Below are positions 8,404-16,611 of a DNA stretch of 64,000 bases, one piece after another. The notes below the pieces were generated by a model that was not told the DNA's origin, did no database searches, and saw only the letters and a program-made list of their open reading frames with translations. Source of the stretch: Terrabacter sp. MAHUQ-38 (GTDB lineage Bacteria > Actinomycetota > Actinomycetes > Actinomycetales > Dermatophilaceae). A program made the translations under genes and the position numbers. Location of the stretch: assembly GCF_014518425.1 (NCBI RefSeq), contig NZ_JACVCU010000005.1, positions 62,678-126,677 on the forward strand, in the 5' to 3' direction. The number at the start of each line of letters is the position of its first letter. Position 1 is the stretch's first letter.

Positions 8404-9740
8404 AGGTGCAGGAGTCGTTCGGCGCCCTGACGGACCCGCGCTTCGCGTGGTACTTCACCGCCCGCACGGTCTCGACGGCCGGAACCGTCATGGTCCCCGT
8501 CGCGCTCGCCTTCGCCGTCCTGCACATCGACCAGTCCGCCGCTGCCCTGGCCCAGGTGCTCGGCGTACGCACCCTGACGATGGTCGTCTTCCTCCTCGTC
8601 GGGGGAGTCGTCGCCGATCGCTTCTCGCGGATCGTCGTGCTGCAGGTCTCGCACGTCCTCACGTTCGTCACGCAGGCGCTCGCCGCCACCCTCATCATCA
8701 GCGGCCACGCCACCCTGACGCAGCTGACCGTCATCGAGGGCGTCAACGGCGCCGTCTCGGCCTTCACGATGCCCGCGATGATGGGCATCGTCCCGCTCGT
8801 CGTCGACCGGGCCCGGCTCCAGCAGGCCAACGCGCTGCTCTCGTTCAGCCGCAGCGGGCTGGCCATCATCGGCCCGGCCGTCGCGGGGCTGCTCGTCGTC
8901 GGCGTCGGCCCGGGCTGGGCGCTCGCGGTCAATGGCCTGACGTATGCCGTCGCCATCGTCTGCCTCACCCGCGTCGGGCTGCCGCGTCCCTCCGAGGAAG
9001 CGAGGTCGCGACGCCACGGGATGGTTCGCGATCTGCGGGAGGGGTGGAGAGAGTTCACGCGACGTGAGTGGCTCTGGGTCATCGTGCTCGCGTTCGGGCT
9101 GACGAACGCCATCCACTCCGGTGTCATCGGCGTGCTGGGGCCGCTCGTCGCGAAGTCCACCGAGGCGATCGGTGAGGCGGGCTGGGGCCTCGTGCTCAGC
9201 GTCGAGGCGCTCGGCACGGTGCTCATGACGCTCGTCATGCTGCGGCTGCGTCTGGCGCACCCGTTGCGTGCCGGCATGGTCGCGATCTGCGTGCTCGCGG
9301 TGCCGATGGCCCTGCTCGGCGTGGCCCCGGCCATCGTCCCGGTCGCCATCGGCTTCTTCCTGGCCGGCGCCGCCGGCGAGGTGTTCGGTGTCGGCTGGAC
9401 CACCGCCCTGCACGAGCAGGTCCCGGTCTCGGTGCTCTCGCGCGTGTCGAGCTACGACGCGCTCGGCTCGTACGTCGCGATCCCCATCGGCACGTTCCTC
9501 TACGGCTGGCTCGCGACCATCGCCGACCTCGAGACGCTCATGCTCGTCAGCGCGGTCGTCTACGTCGTCATCTCGCTGTCCGCGCTGCTCTCACGTTCGG
9601 TCCGGGAGCTGGGCCGTACGACGGAGGAGCCCGACGAGTCCAGCGCTCGCAGTAGCGCGCCCGGCGGGGCCCGGGCCCCGAGGGGCCGGTGGCTGTCGGC
9701 CCCGAGACGTGACGGGGCCGACAGCACCAGCGTCAGCTGA
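8400..9740 (+). CDS. MFS transporter (probable drug or metabolite exporter)
   Basis: 446-residue integral membrane protein with about twelve hydrophobic segments, of the MFS_3 / EntS-like type: FAWYFTARTVSTAGTVMVPV in helix 1 and DRFSRIVVLQVSH at the loop between helices 2 and 3. A charged linker (EEARSRRHG) splits the halves, and a soluble proline- and serine-rich tail follows the last helix. GTG at 8400 overlaps the regulator stop by 4 bp (GTGA), showing translational coupling. The substrate cannot be told. Its end overlaps the convergent gene by 8 bp. Confidence 0.85.
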   Translation: MKVQESFGALTDPRFAWYFTARTVSTAGTVMVPVALAFAVLHIDQSAAALAQVLGVRTLTMVVFLLVGGVVADRFSRIVVLQVSHVLTFVTQALAATLIISGHATLTQLTVIEGVNGAVSAFTMPAMMGIVPLVVDRARLQQANALLSFSRSGLAIIGPAVAGLLVVGVGPGWALAVNGLTYAVAIVCLTRVGLPRPSEEARSRRHGMVRDLREGWREFTRREWLWVIVLAFGLTNAIHSGVIGVLGPLVAKSTEAIGEAGWGLVLSVEALGTVLMTLVMLRLRLAHPLRAGMVAICVLAVPMALLGVAPAIVPVAIGFFLAGAAGEVFGVGWTTALHEQVPVSVLSRVSSYDALGSYVAIPIGTFLYGWLATIADLETLMLVSAVVYVVISLSALLSRSVRELGRTTEEPDESSARSSAPGGARAPRGRWLSAPRRDGADSTSVS

Positions 9741-10542
9741 TGGTGACCCCGTTGTGGGCGGCGATCACCTTCTGCAGGGCCCGTGAGTCGACGAGCGTCG
9801 GGTTCGAGGACGACTGGTGCCTCCAGCCGTACGCGTAGTCCATGACCGGAGACGGAACCAGACGATCCCACTCCGCGTGCATCGCGCGCATCTGGTCAGC
9901 CGTGGGGAGGCGGTAGTAGCCGCCCGAGATCGCCTCCTGGCCGAAGGCCTGGTACACGGGGACGATGGCGCCGCGCGGGATGCCCGCGCTGAGGGCGGCG
10001 TTCACCTTGTCGGTGATCTTGCGCACCGGACAGGTCGGCGACGCGGTCGAGCACGGGTAGGGGTCCAGTCCGACCAGGTCCACATGACTGCTCGCAGGCT
10101 TGAACGCACTGTAGTCGGGGATCTTCGACAGGACGATGAACGACTTCTGGAGGCCACCGGTGCGTGACCGGATGTAGTCGGCGCGGCTCGCGAGGGCCGC
10201 GGCGCCTCCCGGGCAGTCGGCGATGTGGGGCTCGTCCGACAGGTAGTAGCCGAAGACCCTCGTGTTGGTGGCCAGCTTGTCGATCGTGGCCCGGAAGGTC
10301 GCGTCTGCCGGTGTCGGGCACTTCTGGCCCAGCCAGACCAGACCCTTGACCCCGCTGGGAAGGGTGGCGACACCCGAGACGCCGGTGTCGAAGACGTTGA
10401 ACCCGAGGCCGGCGGGTGCCGTGGACCCCTGGAGGTTGGTGATGAAGTGCTTCGTGGTGCGAGAGACCGCCTGGCCGGTCTGCGGTGCGCTCGAGACGAG
10501 GAGGGCGAAGACTGCGGCGATGGTGAGGACGAGACGCTTCAT
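9733..10542 (-). CDS. secreted protein, glycoside hydrolase-like fold
   Basis: 269 residues with a signal peptide (MKRLVLTIAAVFALLVSSAP, probable cleavage near residues 20-26). The mature part has features of a TIM-barrel carbohydrate-active protein: FGYYLSDEPH with acidic residues after a strand, VDLVGLDPYPC, VPVYQAFGQE and MDYAYGWRHQ. No close family can be named, and substrate and activity are unknown. GGAGGG about 9 nt before the ATG is a good ribosome binding site. It stands alone on the minus strand. Its end is convergent with, and overlaps by 8 bp, the MFS gene. Confidence 0.7.
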   Translation of the reverse strand: MKRLVLTIAAVFALLVSSAPQTGQAVSRTTKHFITNLQGSTAPAGLGFNVFDTGVSGVATLPSGVKGLVWLGQKCPTPADATFRATIDKLATNTRVFGYYLSDEPHIADCPGGAAALASRADYIRSRTGGLQKSFIVLSKIPDYSAFKPASSHVDLVGLDPYPCSTASPTCPVRKITDKVNAALSAGIPRGAIVPVYQAFGQEAISGGYYRLPTADQMRAMHAEWDRLVPSPVMDYAYGWRHQSSSNPTLVDSRALQKVIAAHNGVTIS

Positions 10543-10637
10543 CGAACGGCACCCTCCGCTCCGCCGGCGACCGGGCAGCGGTCTCGGTCAGCTCGCAGAC
10601 GTGTCGACACCTGGGGGGAGGGGTTGATGGTGCGCAT
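10539..10637 (-). CDS. possible 32-residue leader ORF overlapping the secreted-protein start
   Basis: ATG at 10637 opens a short frame whose TGA overlaps the ATG of the next gene by 4 bp (ATGA). The product starts MRTINPSPQVSTRLRAD and has one cysteine near its middle. A purine-rich GAGAGCGAGA lies before it. The arrangement would allow translational coupling, but the length is easily reached by chance in GC-rich DNA. Confidence 0.25.
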   Translation of the reverse strand: MRTINPSPQVSTRLRADRDRCPVAGGAEGAVR

Positions 10638-10876
10638 CGTGATCTCGCTCTCTGGTTGCGTAGAGACTGTGCAGCCTCGGAGAAGGGGGGTGAATGATCC
10701 CTAATGTCCCTGATGCGTGGGCATTCTAGGGTGTTTTCGGCATACATTGCCGGGTCGTCTCACGGCCCAGGCCAGGTGCCCGGCCGCGGGCATCTCGCCG
10801 GCGCCCCGCTGTTCCGACGGGGACGCGGCCACCTAGGATTGGCCCTGCCCGCCGGCCCAGGACTGAGGACGACACC
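10543..10876. other. divergent intergenic region between the secreted-protein gene and def
   Basis: 334 bp between divergent genes. On the plus strand TAGGAT (10834-10839) is a likely -10 box for def with a leader of about 30 nt. On the minus strand the ribosome binding site of the secreted protein and the possible leader ORF are present. No hairpin terminator, riboswitch or repeat was recognised. Confidence 0.4.
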
Positions 10877-11422
10877 GTGTCGATCAAGGACATCCGACTC
10901 TTCGGTGACCCCGTGCTGCGCACGCCGGCCGTCGACGTGGTCGACTTCGACAAGCAGCTCCGGGTCCTCGTCAAGGACCTCGAGGACACCATGCTCGACG
11001 CGCCCGGCGCCGGCCTGGCCGCCCCGCAGATCGGGGTCGGGTTACGGGTGTTCACCTACTGGGTCGACGGCGTGCTCGGGCACCTCGTCAACCCGGTTCT
11101 GGACCTGTCGAGCGAGGAACAGGTCGGGCCAGAGGGCTGTCTCTCGATCCCGGGTCTGGCCTTCGACACGAAGCGGGCCCTGTCGGTGGTCGCCAAGGGC
11201 CAGAACATGCACGGCGAGCCGGTCGTGCTCGAGGGCACCGAGCTGCTTGCGCGGTGCGTCCAGCACGAGACCGACCACCTCGACGGCATCCTCTTCCTGG
11301 ACCGCCTCGACCCGGAGGCACGCCGTGAGGCGATGCGGGCGATCCGTGAGGCCGAGTGGTTCGCCGAGAACCCGCCCGAGGTGCGGATCAGCCCGCACTC
11401 GACCTTCGGCCGGGCGATGTGA
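10877..11422 (+). CDS. def: peptide deformylase
   Basis: Removes the formyl group from the N-terminal methionine of new proteins. All three metal-site motifs are intact: [10 protein letters not shown] (44-53), EGCLS with ligand Cys88, and QHETDHLDG with His130, catalytic Glu131 and His134. 181 residues is normal. GTG start at 10877. The stop is followed after one base by fmt, whose product adds the formyl group, so the two opposing steps are encoded together as in most bacteria. Confidence 0.96.
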   Translation: MSIKDIRLFGDPVLRTPAVDVVDFDKQLRVLVKDLEDTMLDAPGAGLAAPQIGVGLRVFTYWVDGVLGHLVNPVLDLSSEEQVGPEGCLSIPGLAFDTKRALSVVAKGQNMHGEPVVLEGTELLARCVQHETDHLDGILFLDRLDPEARREAMRAIREAEWFAENPPEVRISPHSTFGRAM

Positions 11423-11423
11423 C

Positions 11424-12371
11424 ATGAGGGTCGTCTTCGCCGGCACCCCCGAGGCGGCGGTGCCGAGCCTCGATGCGGTCGCGTCCTCGAGTCACGAGCT
11501 CGTCGCCGTCGTCACCCGCCCCGACGCCCCAGCCGGTCGTGGGCGACGGCTCGAGGCCTCTCCCGTGCGCCGACGCGCCGAGGAGCTGGGCGTTCCGGTG
11601 CTGACGCCGACCCGTGTCAAGGACCCCGTCTTCCTCGACGCCCTGCGAGAGCTCGCACCCGACGCATGCCCCGTCGTGGCCTACGGCAACCTCATCCCGA
11701 CCGAGGCCCTGGCCATTCCGCGACTCGGCTGGGTCAACCTGCACTTCTCGCTGCTACCTGCCTGGCGGGGCGCGGCTCCCGTGCAGCACGCCGTCATGGC
11801 CGGCGACGAGGTCACCGGGGCGTCGACGTTCGTCATCGAGAAGGGCCTCGACACCGGGCCGGTGCTCGGCGTCATGACGGAGTCGATCCGTCCCCACGAC
11901 ACCGCCGGCGACCTGCTCGAGCGGCTCTCGACGGCCGGGGCGGGCCTGCTCGTCGCGACGCTCGACGGGCTCGAGTCGGGGCAGCTCGTCGCGCAGCCCC
12001 AGCCCGCCGAGGGCGTCTCGCTGGCGCCGAAGCTCGAGGTCGACGACGCGCGCATCGCCTGGGAGCGGCCGGCGCTCGCCGTCGACCGGCTCGTCCGCGG
12101 CTGCACGCCGGCCCCCGGCGCCTGGACGACCTTTCGGGGGGAGCGGCTCAAGGTGGCGCCTGTGACGGTGGCGGCCGCTGACGAGGTGTCGGGTGACAGC
12201 ACCCTCGTCCCGGGCGCCCTGCTCGTGACGAAGAAGGACGTCTTCGTGGGCACCGGCACGCTGCCCGTCCGCCTCGGCACCGTGCAGCCGCACGGCAGGA
12301 GGCCGATGCCCGCGGCCGACTGGGCCCGCGGCACGCGCATCGAGGTCGGGGAGCGGGTAGGAGATGAGTGA
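11424..12371 (+). CDS. fmt: methionyl-tRNA formyltransferase
   Basis: Transfers formyl from 10-formyltetrahydrofolate to initiator Met-tRNA. The N-terminal half begins [19 protein letters not shown] and holds the folate-binding signature [15 protein letters not shown]; the C-terminal OB-fold domain starts around residue 205. 315 residues is normal. ATG at 11424 lies directly after def. The last 8 bp overlap the start of rsmB, giving the classical def-fmt-rsmB operon. Confidence 0.96.
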   Translation: MRVVFAGTPEAAVPSLDAVASSSHELVAVVTRPDAPAGRGRRLEASPVRRRAEELGVPVLTPTRVKDPVFLDALRELAPDACPVVAYGNLIPTEALAIPRLGWVNLHFSLLPAWRGAAPVQHAVMAGDEVTGASTFVIEKGLDTGPVLGVMTESIRPHDTAGDLLERLSTAGAGLLVATLDGLESGQLVAQPQPAEGVSLAPKLEVDDARIAWERPALAVDRLVRGCTPAPGAWTTFRGERLKVAPVTVAAADEVSGDSTLVPGALLVTKKDVFVGTGTLPVRLGTVQPHGRRPMPAADWARGTRIEVGERVGDE

Positions 12372-13947
12372 CGAGCGAGGTTCGGCCGGGCGTCAGGGAG
12401 GCCGCGACGGTGGCCGCGACGTCGGTCGCGACGGTGGCGGTCGTCGGGACGGCCGTCGGGGCGACCGCCAGCGTCCCCAGGCGCGCGAGCGGTCGGCCGG
12501 CCACCGGTCGGAGCAGCGCCCGTCCGAGCGGGCACGGCGCACGGACGCGCCGCGCCTCGCCGCGTACACGGCCATGCGCGAGGTCGCGGCCGGGGGCTAC
12601 GCCAACCTCGTTCTGCCGAAGCTGTTGCGCGACAAGCAGATCCGCGGACGCGACGCCCGCTTCGCCACCGAGCTCGTCTACGGCGCGACGCGCCTGTCCG
12701 GGCTCTACGACTCGGTCATCGCCTCGGCGGCCGGGCGATCCCTCGACACCATCGACGCCAACGTGCTCGACACGTTGCGCCTCGGTGCCCACCAGCTGCT
12801 CGGCATGCGGGTGCCCACGCACGCCGCGGTCGACGAGACCGTGGCCTTGGCCCGGCAGGTCAACGGCGCCGGGGCGTCCGGCTTCGTCAACGCCGTCATG
12901 CGCCGGATCAGCGAACGTGACCCCGACGAGTGGCTCGACGTCGTCACGGAGGGCATCACCGACCCCGTCGAGCGCCTGGCGCTGCGCACGTCGCACCCGG
13001 TCTGGGTCGCCAAGGCGCTCCGCGCGGCCCTCATCGGCCACGGCGTCGCACCGGTCTCCGAGGTCCAGGCCTCGCTCGCGACCCTGCTCGAGAGCGACAA
13101 CGCTCCGGCGAAGGTGTCGCTCGTCGCGCGGCCCGGACTTGCCTCGCTCGACGAGCTCGAGCACGACGGTGCCGAGCGCTCCGGGCTCAGCCCGGTCGGT
13201 GCGACGCTGCCAGAAGGCGACCCCGGCTCGATCCCCGCGGTGCGCGACGGGCGTGCCGCCGTGCAGGACGAGGGCTCGCAGCTGCTCGTCCTCGCACTTG
13301 CGTCCGCCGAGGTCCAGGGCGACGCGGCCGCGGCCGAGCGATGGCTCGACCTCTGCGCGGGACCCGGCGGCAAGGCCGGACTGCTTGCAGCCCTTGCCAT
13401 CGAGCGGCGAATCCCGTTCGTGGCCAACGAGATCAGCGAGCACCGCGCCGACCTCGTCTGGCAGACCCTGGCCGCCGCACGGGCTGCCGCGCGAGACGCG
13501 GACGTGAGTCTCAAGGTGCGGCACGGCGACGGGCGGGAGCTCGGTGAGGTGGACCCGGAGGGTTTCAGCCGGGTGCTCATCGACGCCCCGTGCACCGGGC
13601 TGGGTGCGCTGCGACGCCGGCCCGAGGCCCGCTGGCGGCGCACCCCTGATGACGTCGCGGTCCTCGCCGGGCTCCAACGCGAGCTGCTGGCGTCCGGGAT
13701 CGACGCGACGGCACCGGGCGGGCTGGTCGGCTACGCGACGTGCAGCCCCCACCTCAACGAGACACGGTTCGTCGTGAGCGACATCCTCAAGCGACGCGAC
13801 GACGTCGAGCTCGTCGACGCGCGAGGACTGTTCGTCAACGCCGGCGGCCGCGAGCTGAGCAGCCTCGGGGAGGGTCCGTTCGTCCAGCTGTGGCCACACC
13901 TGCACGGCACCGACGCGATGTTCTTCGCCCTGCTGCGCAAGCGCTGA
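12364..13947 (+). CDS. rsmB: 16S rRNA (cytosine-967-C5) methyltransferase (RsmB/Sun family)
   Basis: Methylates cytosine of 16S rRNA using S-adenosylmethionine. Residues 1-60 are a low-complexity Arg/Gly/Asp tail, followed by a NusB-like RNA-binding domain (about 65-200) and the methyltransferase domain with the SAM loop [12 protein letters not shown]. Two catalytic cysteines are seen: Cys410 in [15 protein letters not shown] and nucleophile Cys460 in [14 protein letters not shown]. 527 residues is longer than the usual 430-450, explained by the N-terminal tail. It overlaps fmt by 8 bp. Confidence 0.93.
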   Translation: MSDERGSAGRQGGRDGGRDVGRDGGGRRDGRRGDRQRPQARERSAGHRSEQRPSERARRTDAPRLAAYTAMREVAAGGYANLVLPKLLRDKQIRGRDARFATELVYGATRLSGLYDSVIASAAGRSLDTIDANVLDTLRLGAHQLLGMRVPTHAAVDETVALARQVNGAGASGFVNAVMRRISERDPDEWLDVVTEGITDPVERLALRTSHPVWVAKALRAALIGHGVAPVSEVQASLATLLESDNAPAKVSLVARPGLASLDELEHDGAERSGLSPVGATLPEGDPGSIPAVRDGRAAVQDEGSQLLVLALASAEVQGDAAAAERWLDLCAGPGGKAGLLAALAIERRIPFVANEISEHRADLVWQTLAAARAAARDADVSLKVRHGDGRELGEVDPEGFSRVLIDAPCTGLGALRRRPEARWRRTPDDVAVLAGLQRELLASGIDATAPGGLVGYATCSPHLNETRFVVSDILKRRDDVELVDARGLFVNAGGRELSSLGEGPFVQLWPHLHGTDAMFFALLRKR

Positions 13948-14000
13948 GCCGTCCCGAAACTCGCTGGCCGGCCGACGCTTTGGGTGGGCAGGGTGGAGGC

Positions 14001-14777
14001 ATGACGGCATACCCGATGGACGACCTCGTGCCCAGCCCCTTCGACGAGAGCGTGGCGCCGACGTACGACGAGGGGTCCGCCCACATGTTCGACGCAGCCG
14101 TGCTGGGGCCGACCGTCGACGTGCTGCACGAGCTCGCAGGGGAGGGCCCGGCGCTGGAGCTCGCCATCGGCACCGGTCGGGTGGCTCTGCCGCTGCGCGC
14201 GCGTGGGGTGGAGGTCCACGGCATCGACTTCTCGGAGGCCATGGTCGCCGAGCTGCGGCGCAAACCCGGCGGCGACCGTCTGCCCGTGGTCGTTGGCGAC
14301 ATGACGACGACGCGCGTCGGCAGCGGCTACCAGGTGGCGTACCTCGTCTACAACACGATCACCAACCTCCTGACGCAGGACGACCAGGTCGAGTGCTTCC
14401 GCACCGTCGCGGAGCAGCTCGCTCCCGGAGGCTGTTTCGTCGTCGAGGTCTTCGTCCCGCAGCTGCGTCGGATGCCACCGGGACAGAGCGCGGTGCCCTT
14501 CCACGTGGGGGAGCGACACGTCGGCTTCGACACCGTCGACGTCGTCTCGCAGCGCTCTGTGTCGCACCACTACACCCGTGCGGGGGTGGATGCGCAAGGA
14601 CGTGCACTGGCGACGTACGAGGCGTCGGCGCACCGCTACGTGTGGCCCTCGGAGCTCGACCTCATGGCCCGGATCGCCGGCCTGACGCTGCGGGACCGAT
14701 GGGCGGACTGGACGAAGGCCCCCTTCACGGCAGAGTCCGAGTCGCACGTGTCGGTCTGGTCGAAGCCCGCCGACTGA
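14001..14777 (+). CDS. class I SAM-dependent methyltransferase, substrate unknown
   Basis: 258 residues. The SAM-binding motif I is ALELAIGTGRVALPL, followed by motif II VEVHGIDFSEAMV, an acidic VVGDMTT and the post-I segment LAPGGCFVVEVFVP. Such stand-alone enzymes act on small molecules or RNA, and nothing here names the target. ATG at 14001 is preceded by GGTGGAGG, a good ribosome binding site. It sits between rsmB and rpe in the same direction, with 53 bp after rsmB. Confidence 0.8.
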   Translation: MTAYPMDDLVPSPFDESVAPTYDEGSAHMFDAAVLGPTVDVLHELAGEGPALELAIGTGRVALPLRARGVEVHGIDFSEAMVAELRRKPGGDRLPVVVGDMTTTRVGSGYQVAYLVYNTITNLLTQDDQVECFRTVAEQLAPGGCFVVEVFVPQLRRMPPGQSAVPFHVGERHVGFDTVDVVSQRSVSHHYTRAGVDAQGRALATYEASAHRYVWPSELDLMARIAGLTLRDRWADWTKAPFTAESESHVSVWSKPAD

Positions 14778-14784
14778 CCGCCTC

Positions 14785-14790
14785 TAGGCT
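14785..14790 (+). promoter_or_regulatory. -10 box of rpe, leaderless type
   Basis: TAGGCT ends 6 nt before GTG at 14797. This favours 14797 over the in-frame GTG at 14791 as the real start of rpe. Confidence 0.45.
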
Positions 14791-14796
14791 GTGCGC

Positions 14797-15453
14797 GTGC
14801 AGATCTCACCGAGCATCCTGTCCGCCGACTTCGCCAACCTCGAGGCAGAGCTCGGGCGCATCGCGAACGCCGACTGGGCGCACGTCGACGTCATGGACGC
14901 CCACTTCGTCCCGAACCTCACCCTCGGGCTGCCCGTCGTGGAGGCCCTGGTCAAGGTGAGCCCCATCCCGATCGACGCGCACCTCATGATCGAGGACCCC
15001 GACCGGTGGGCGCCGCGGTATGCCGAGGCCGGATGCCAGTCGGTGACCTTCCACGTGGAGGCCGCCCGGGAGCCGAGGACGCTGGCCCGGACGCTGCGCG
15101 CGGCGGGGGCGCGGGCCTCGATGGCCATCAAGCCGGGCACCGACTTCGGCCCGTACGAGGAGCTGCTCCCCGAGGTCGACATGGTGCTCGTCATGACGGT
15201 CGAGCCGGGTTTCGGCGGCCAGTCGTTCATGGCCGACCAGATGCCGAAGGTGCGCCAGGTGCGCGAGGCCGTGCGCAAGCACGGGGGCGAGATCTGGATC
15301 CAGGTCGACGGCGGCGTCAGCGCCGACACCATCGAGCTGTGCGCCGATGCCGGGGCCGACGTCTTCGTGGCGGGCTCTGCGGTCTACGGCGCCGAGGACG
15401 CGGCCGCTGCCGTCGAGGAGCTGCGCGCGCTGGCCACCTCCCACCGCCACTGA
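14797..15453 (+). CDS. rpe: ribulose-phosphate 3-epimerase
   Basis: Interconverts ribulose 5-phosphate and xylulose 5-phosphate in the pentose phosphate pathway. The family motifs are intact: [14 protein letters not shown] at the N-terminus with the catalytic Asp region, [16 protein letters not shown] with metal-binding His/Asp, [21 protein letters not shown], and VDGGVSADT. 218 residues from GTG 14797 (220 from 14791). It lies just before the riboflavin operon, which uses ribulose 5-phosphate, but the riboswitch and a separate promoter divide them. Confidence 0.95.
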   Translation: MQISPSILSADFANLEAELGRIANADWAHVDVMDAHFVPNLTLGLPVVEALVKVSPIPIDAHLMIEDPDRWAPRYAEAGCQSVTFHVEAAREPRTLARTLRAAGARASMAIKPGTDFGPYEELLPEVDMVLVMTVEPGFGGQSFMADQMPKVRQVREAVRKHGGEIWIQVDGGVSADTIELCADAGADVFVAGSAVYGAEDAAAAVEELRALATSHRH

Positions 15454-15553
15454 GCCGGCCCGTCGCGTCGATGCGATCGCTCGCCGGGGTGCTCGTTCGT
15501 CGTCGTGGTGGCCGTCACGTGGTCACGGTGTGCGGCGCCGGTTGATGCGGGTG

Positions 15554-15559
15554 CATACT
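15554..15559 (+). promoter_or_regulatory. -10 box for the riboswitch transcript
   Basis: CATACT sits 7 nt before the first base of the aptamer P1 stem (15567), so RNA would start at the aptamer edge. No clear -35 box is seen. Confidence 0.4.
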
Positions 15560-15566
15560 GGCTCTA

Positions 15567-15691
15567 CGTGCTCCGGGGTCGGTGTAATTCCGAGCCGGCG
15601 GTTACAGTCCGCGACCCGACCGCATCCAGCGGCCGGTTGACCTGGTGAAACTCCAGGACCGACGGTGAAAGTCCGGATGGGAGGCAGCACG
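15567..15691 (+). ncRNA. FMN riboswitch (RFN element)
   Basis: The conserved RFN core is present in order: CGGGGTCGGTGTAATTCCGA, then GCCGGCGGTTACAGTCCGCG, a variable stem, CTGGTGAAACTCCAG, and GACGGTGAAAGTCCGGATGG. A terminal P1 helix closes it: CGTGCT (15567-15572) with AGCACG (15686-15691). It binds FMN and should switch off the downstream genes when flavin is plentiful. It lies ahead of pnuX and the four riboflavin synthesis genes, which fits exactly. Confidence 0.95.
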
Positions 15692-15803
15692 AGGCAGGCC
15701 AGGCTCGCTCGCGAGTCGCGCCGACCTCGCGACACGAGCGACGGTTCCGACCGGCTCGTGCCGCTCGGGTCGGGGCACCGGTCCGCGCAGAGTGTTCCCC
15801 GGA

Positions 15804-15840
15804 GTTCGTCCGTGCACCCGACGAATGACCAAGGACGAAC
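15804..15840 (+). promoter_or_regulatory. hairpin masking the pnuX ribosome binding site (riboswitch expression platform)
   Basis: Perfect 8-bp arms GTTCGTCC (15804-15811) and GGACGAAC (15833-15840). The right arm covers the AAGGA site (15831-15835) that precedes the pnuX ATG by 11 nt. This suggests control of translation initiation. A second strong stem at 15706-15740 lies between it and the aptamer. The matching anti-sequestor strand was not identified. Confidence 0.6.
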
Positions 15841-15846
15841 ACCCTC

Positions 15847-16608
15847 ATGCAGGCTCTTGCTCTCGCGGACCACGCGAAGAACGTCTTCCAGCAGACCCTC
15901 GACGCGTCCATACCGATCGGCCCCTACCAGCTGCACTGGACCGAGCTCGTCGCCGTCCTGATCGGCCTCGCCTCGGCGTACCTCGGCATGCGCCGGTGGG
16001 TGTGGGCCTGGCCGGTCGGCATCATCGCCAACGTCATGCTCTTCTTCGTGTACCTCGGGGCCCTCTTCGGTGCCGACGAGCGGGTCCCGCTCTTCGGGCA
16101 GGCCGGCCGCCAGGTCTTCTTCATCCTCACGAGCCTCTACGGCTGGTGGCGCTGGTCGCAGGTGCGCCGGCTCAACCACGCCGACGACGCGAGCGGGGCC
16201 GCCATCACTCCGCGGTGGGCCACGGTCCGTGAGCGCACGGGCGTCCTCGTCTTCTGGCTCGTCGGGACCGTCGTGGTCCACCAGGTCTTCGTCTGGCTCT
16301 GGAGCCTCGCGCCGAACCCGTTCTTCACGCCGGAGTGGTGGTTCTACTGGTGCGACGCCTGGATCTTCGTCGGCTCGATCGTCGCCACCTACGCCATGGC
16401 GCGCGGCTGGAACGAGTTCTGGCTCGCCTGGATCGGCGTCGACCTCGTCGGGGTCCCGTTCGGGTTCGCGACGAACTACGTGCCCACCGCGGTGCTCTAC
16501 TCCTTCTACGGCCTGTTCGTGGTGTACGGCTTCACGCAGTGGGTCAAGGCGTCGCGGCTCGAGAAGCCCGACGCCGAGCCCCAGCTCGCCGGGACGGCGA
16601 CGAGCTGA
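15847..16608 (+). CDS. pnuX: PnuC-family riboflavin transporter (PnuX type)
   Basis: 253-residue membrane protein with about seven hydrophobic segments. The family signature region is clear: WAWPVGIIANVMLFFVYLG, QVFFILTSLYGWWRW, and a late WWFYWCDAWIFVG. PnuC proteins import vitamin precursors by facilitated diffusion and phosphorylation trapping; members placed under FMN riboswitches in actinomycetes transport riboflavin (PnuX). The substrate is inferred from the riboswitch directly upstream and from ribD 3 bp downstream. ATG start at 15847 with AAGGA, inside the sequestering hairpin. Confidence 0.85.
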   Translation: MQALALADHAKNVFQQTLDASIPIGPYQLHWTELVAVLIGLASAYLGMRRWVWAWPVGIIANVMLFFVYLGALFGADERVPLFGQAGRQVFFILTSLYGWWRWSQVRRLNHADDASGAAITPRWATVRERTGVLVFWLVGTVVVHQVFVWLWSLAPNPFFTPEWWFYWCDAWIFVGSIVATYAMARGWNEFWLAWIGVDLVGVPFGFATNYVPTAVLYSFYGLFVVYGFTQWVKASRLEKPDAEPQLAGTATS

Positions 16609-16611
16609 CCC

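Noticed and set aside
10704-11423. N-terminal extension of fmt by 240 codons
   Set aside because: The open frame lies over def in another frame. The conserved Fmt start [10 protein letters not shown] begins at 11424.
14791-14796. GTG 14791 as rpe start
   Set aside because: It touches the TAGGCT box; GTG 14797 has the spacing seen in other leaderless genes. Both keep the active site, so the difference is two residues.
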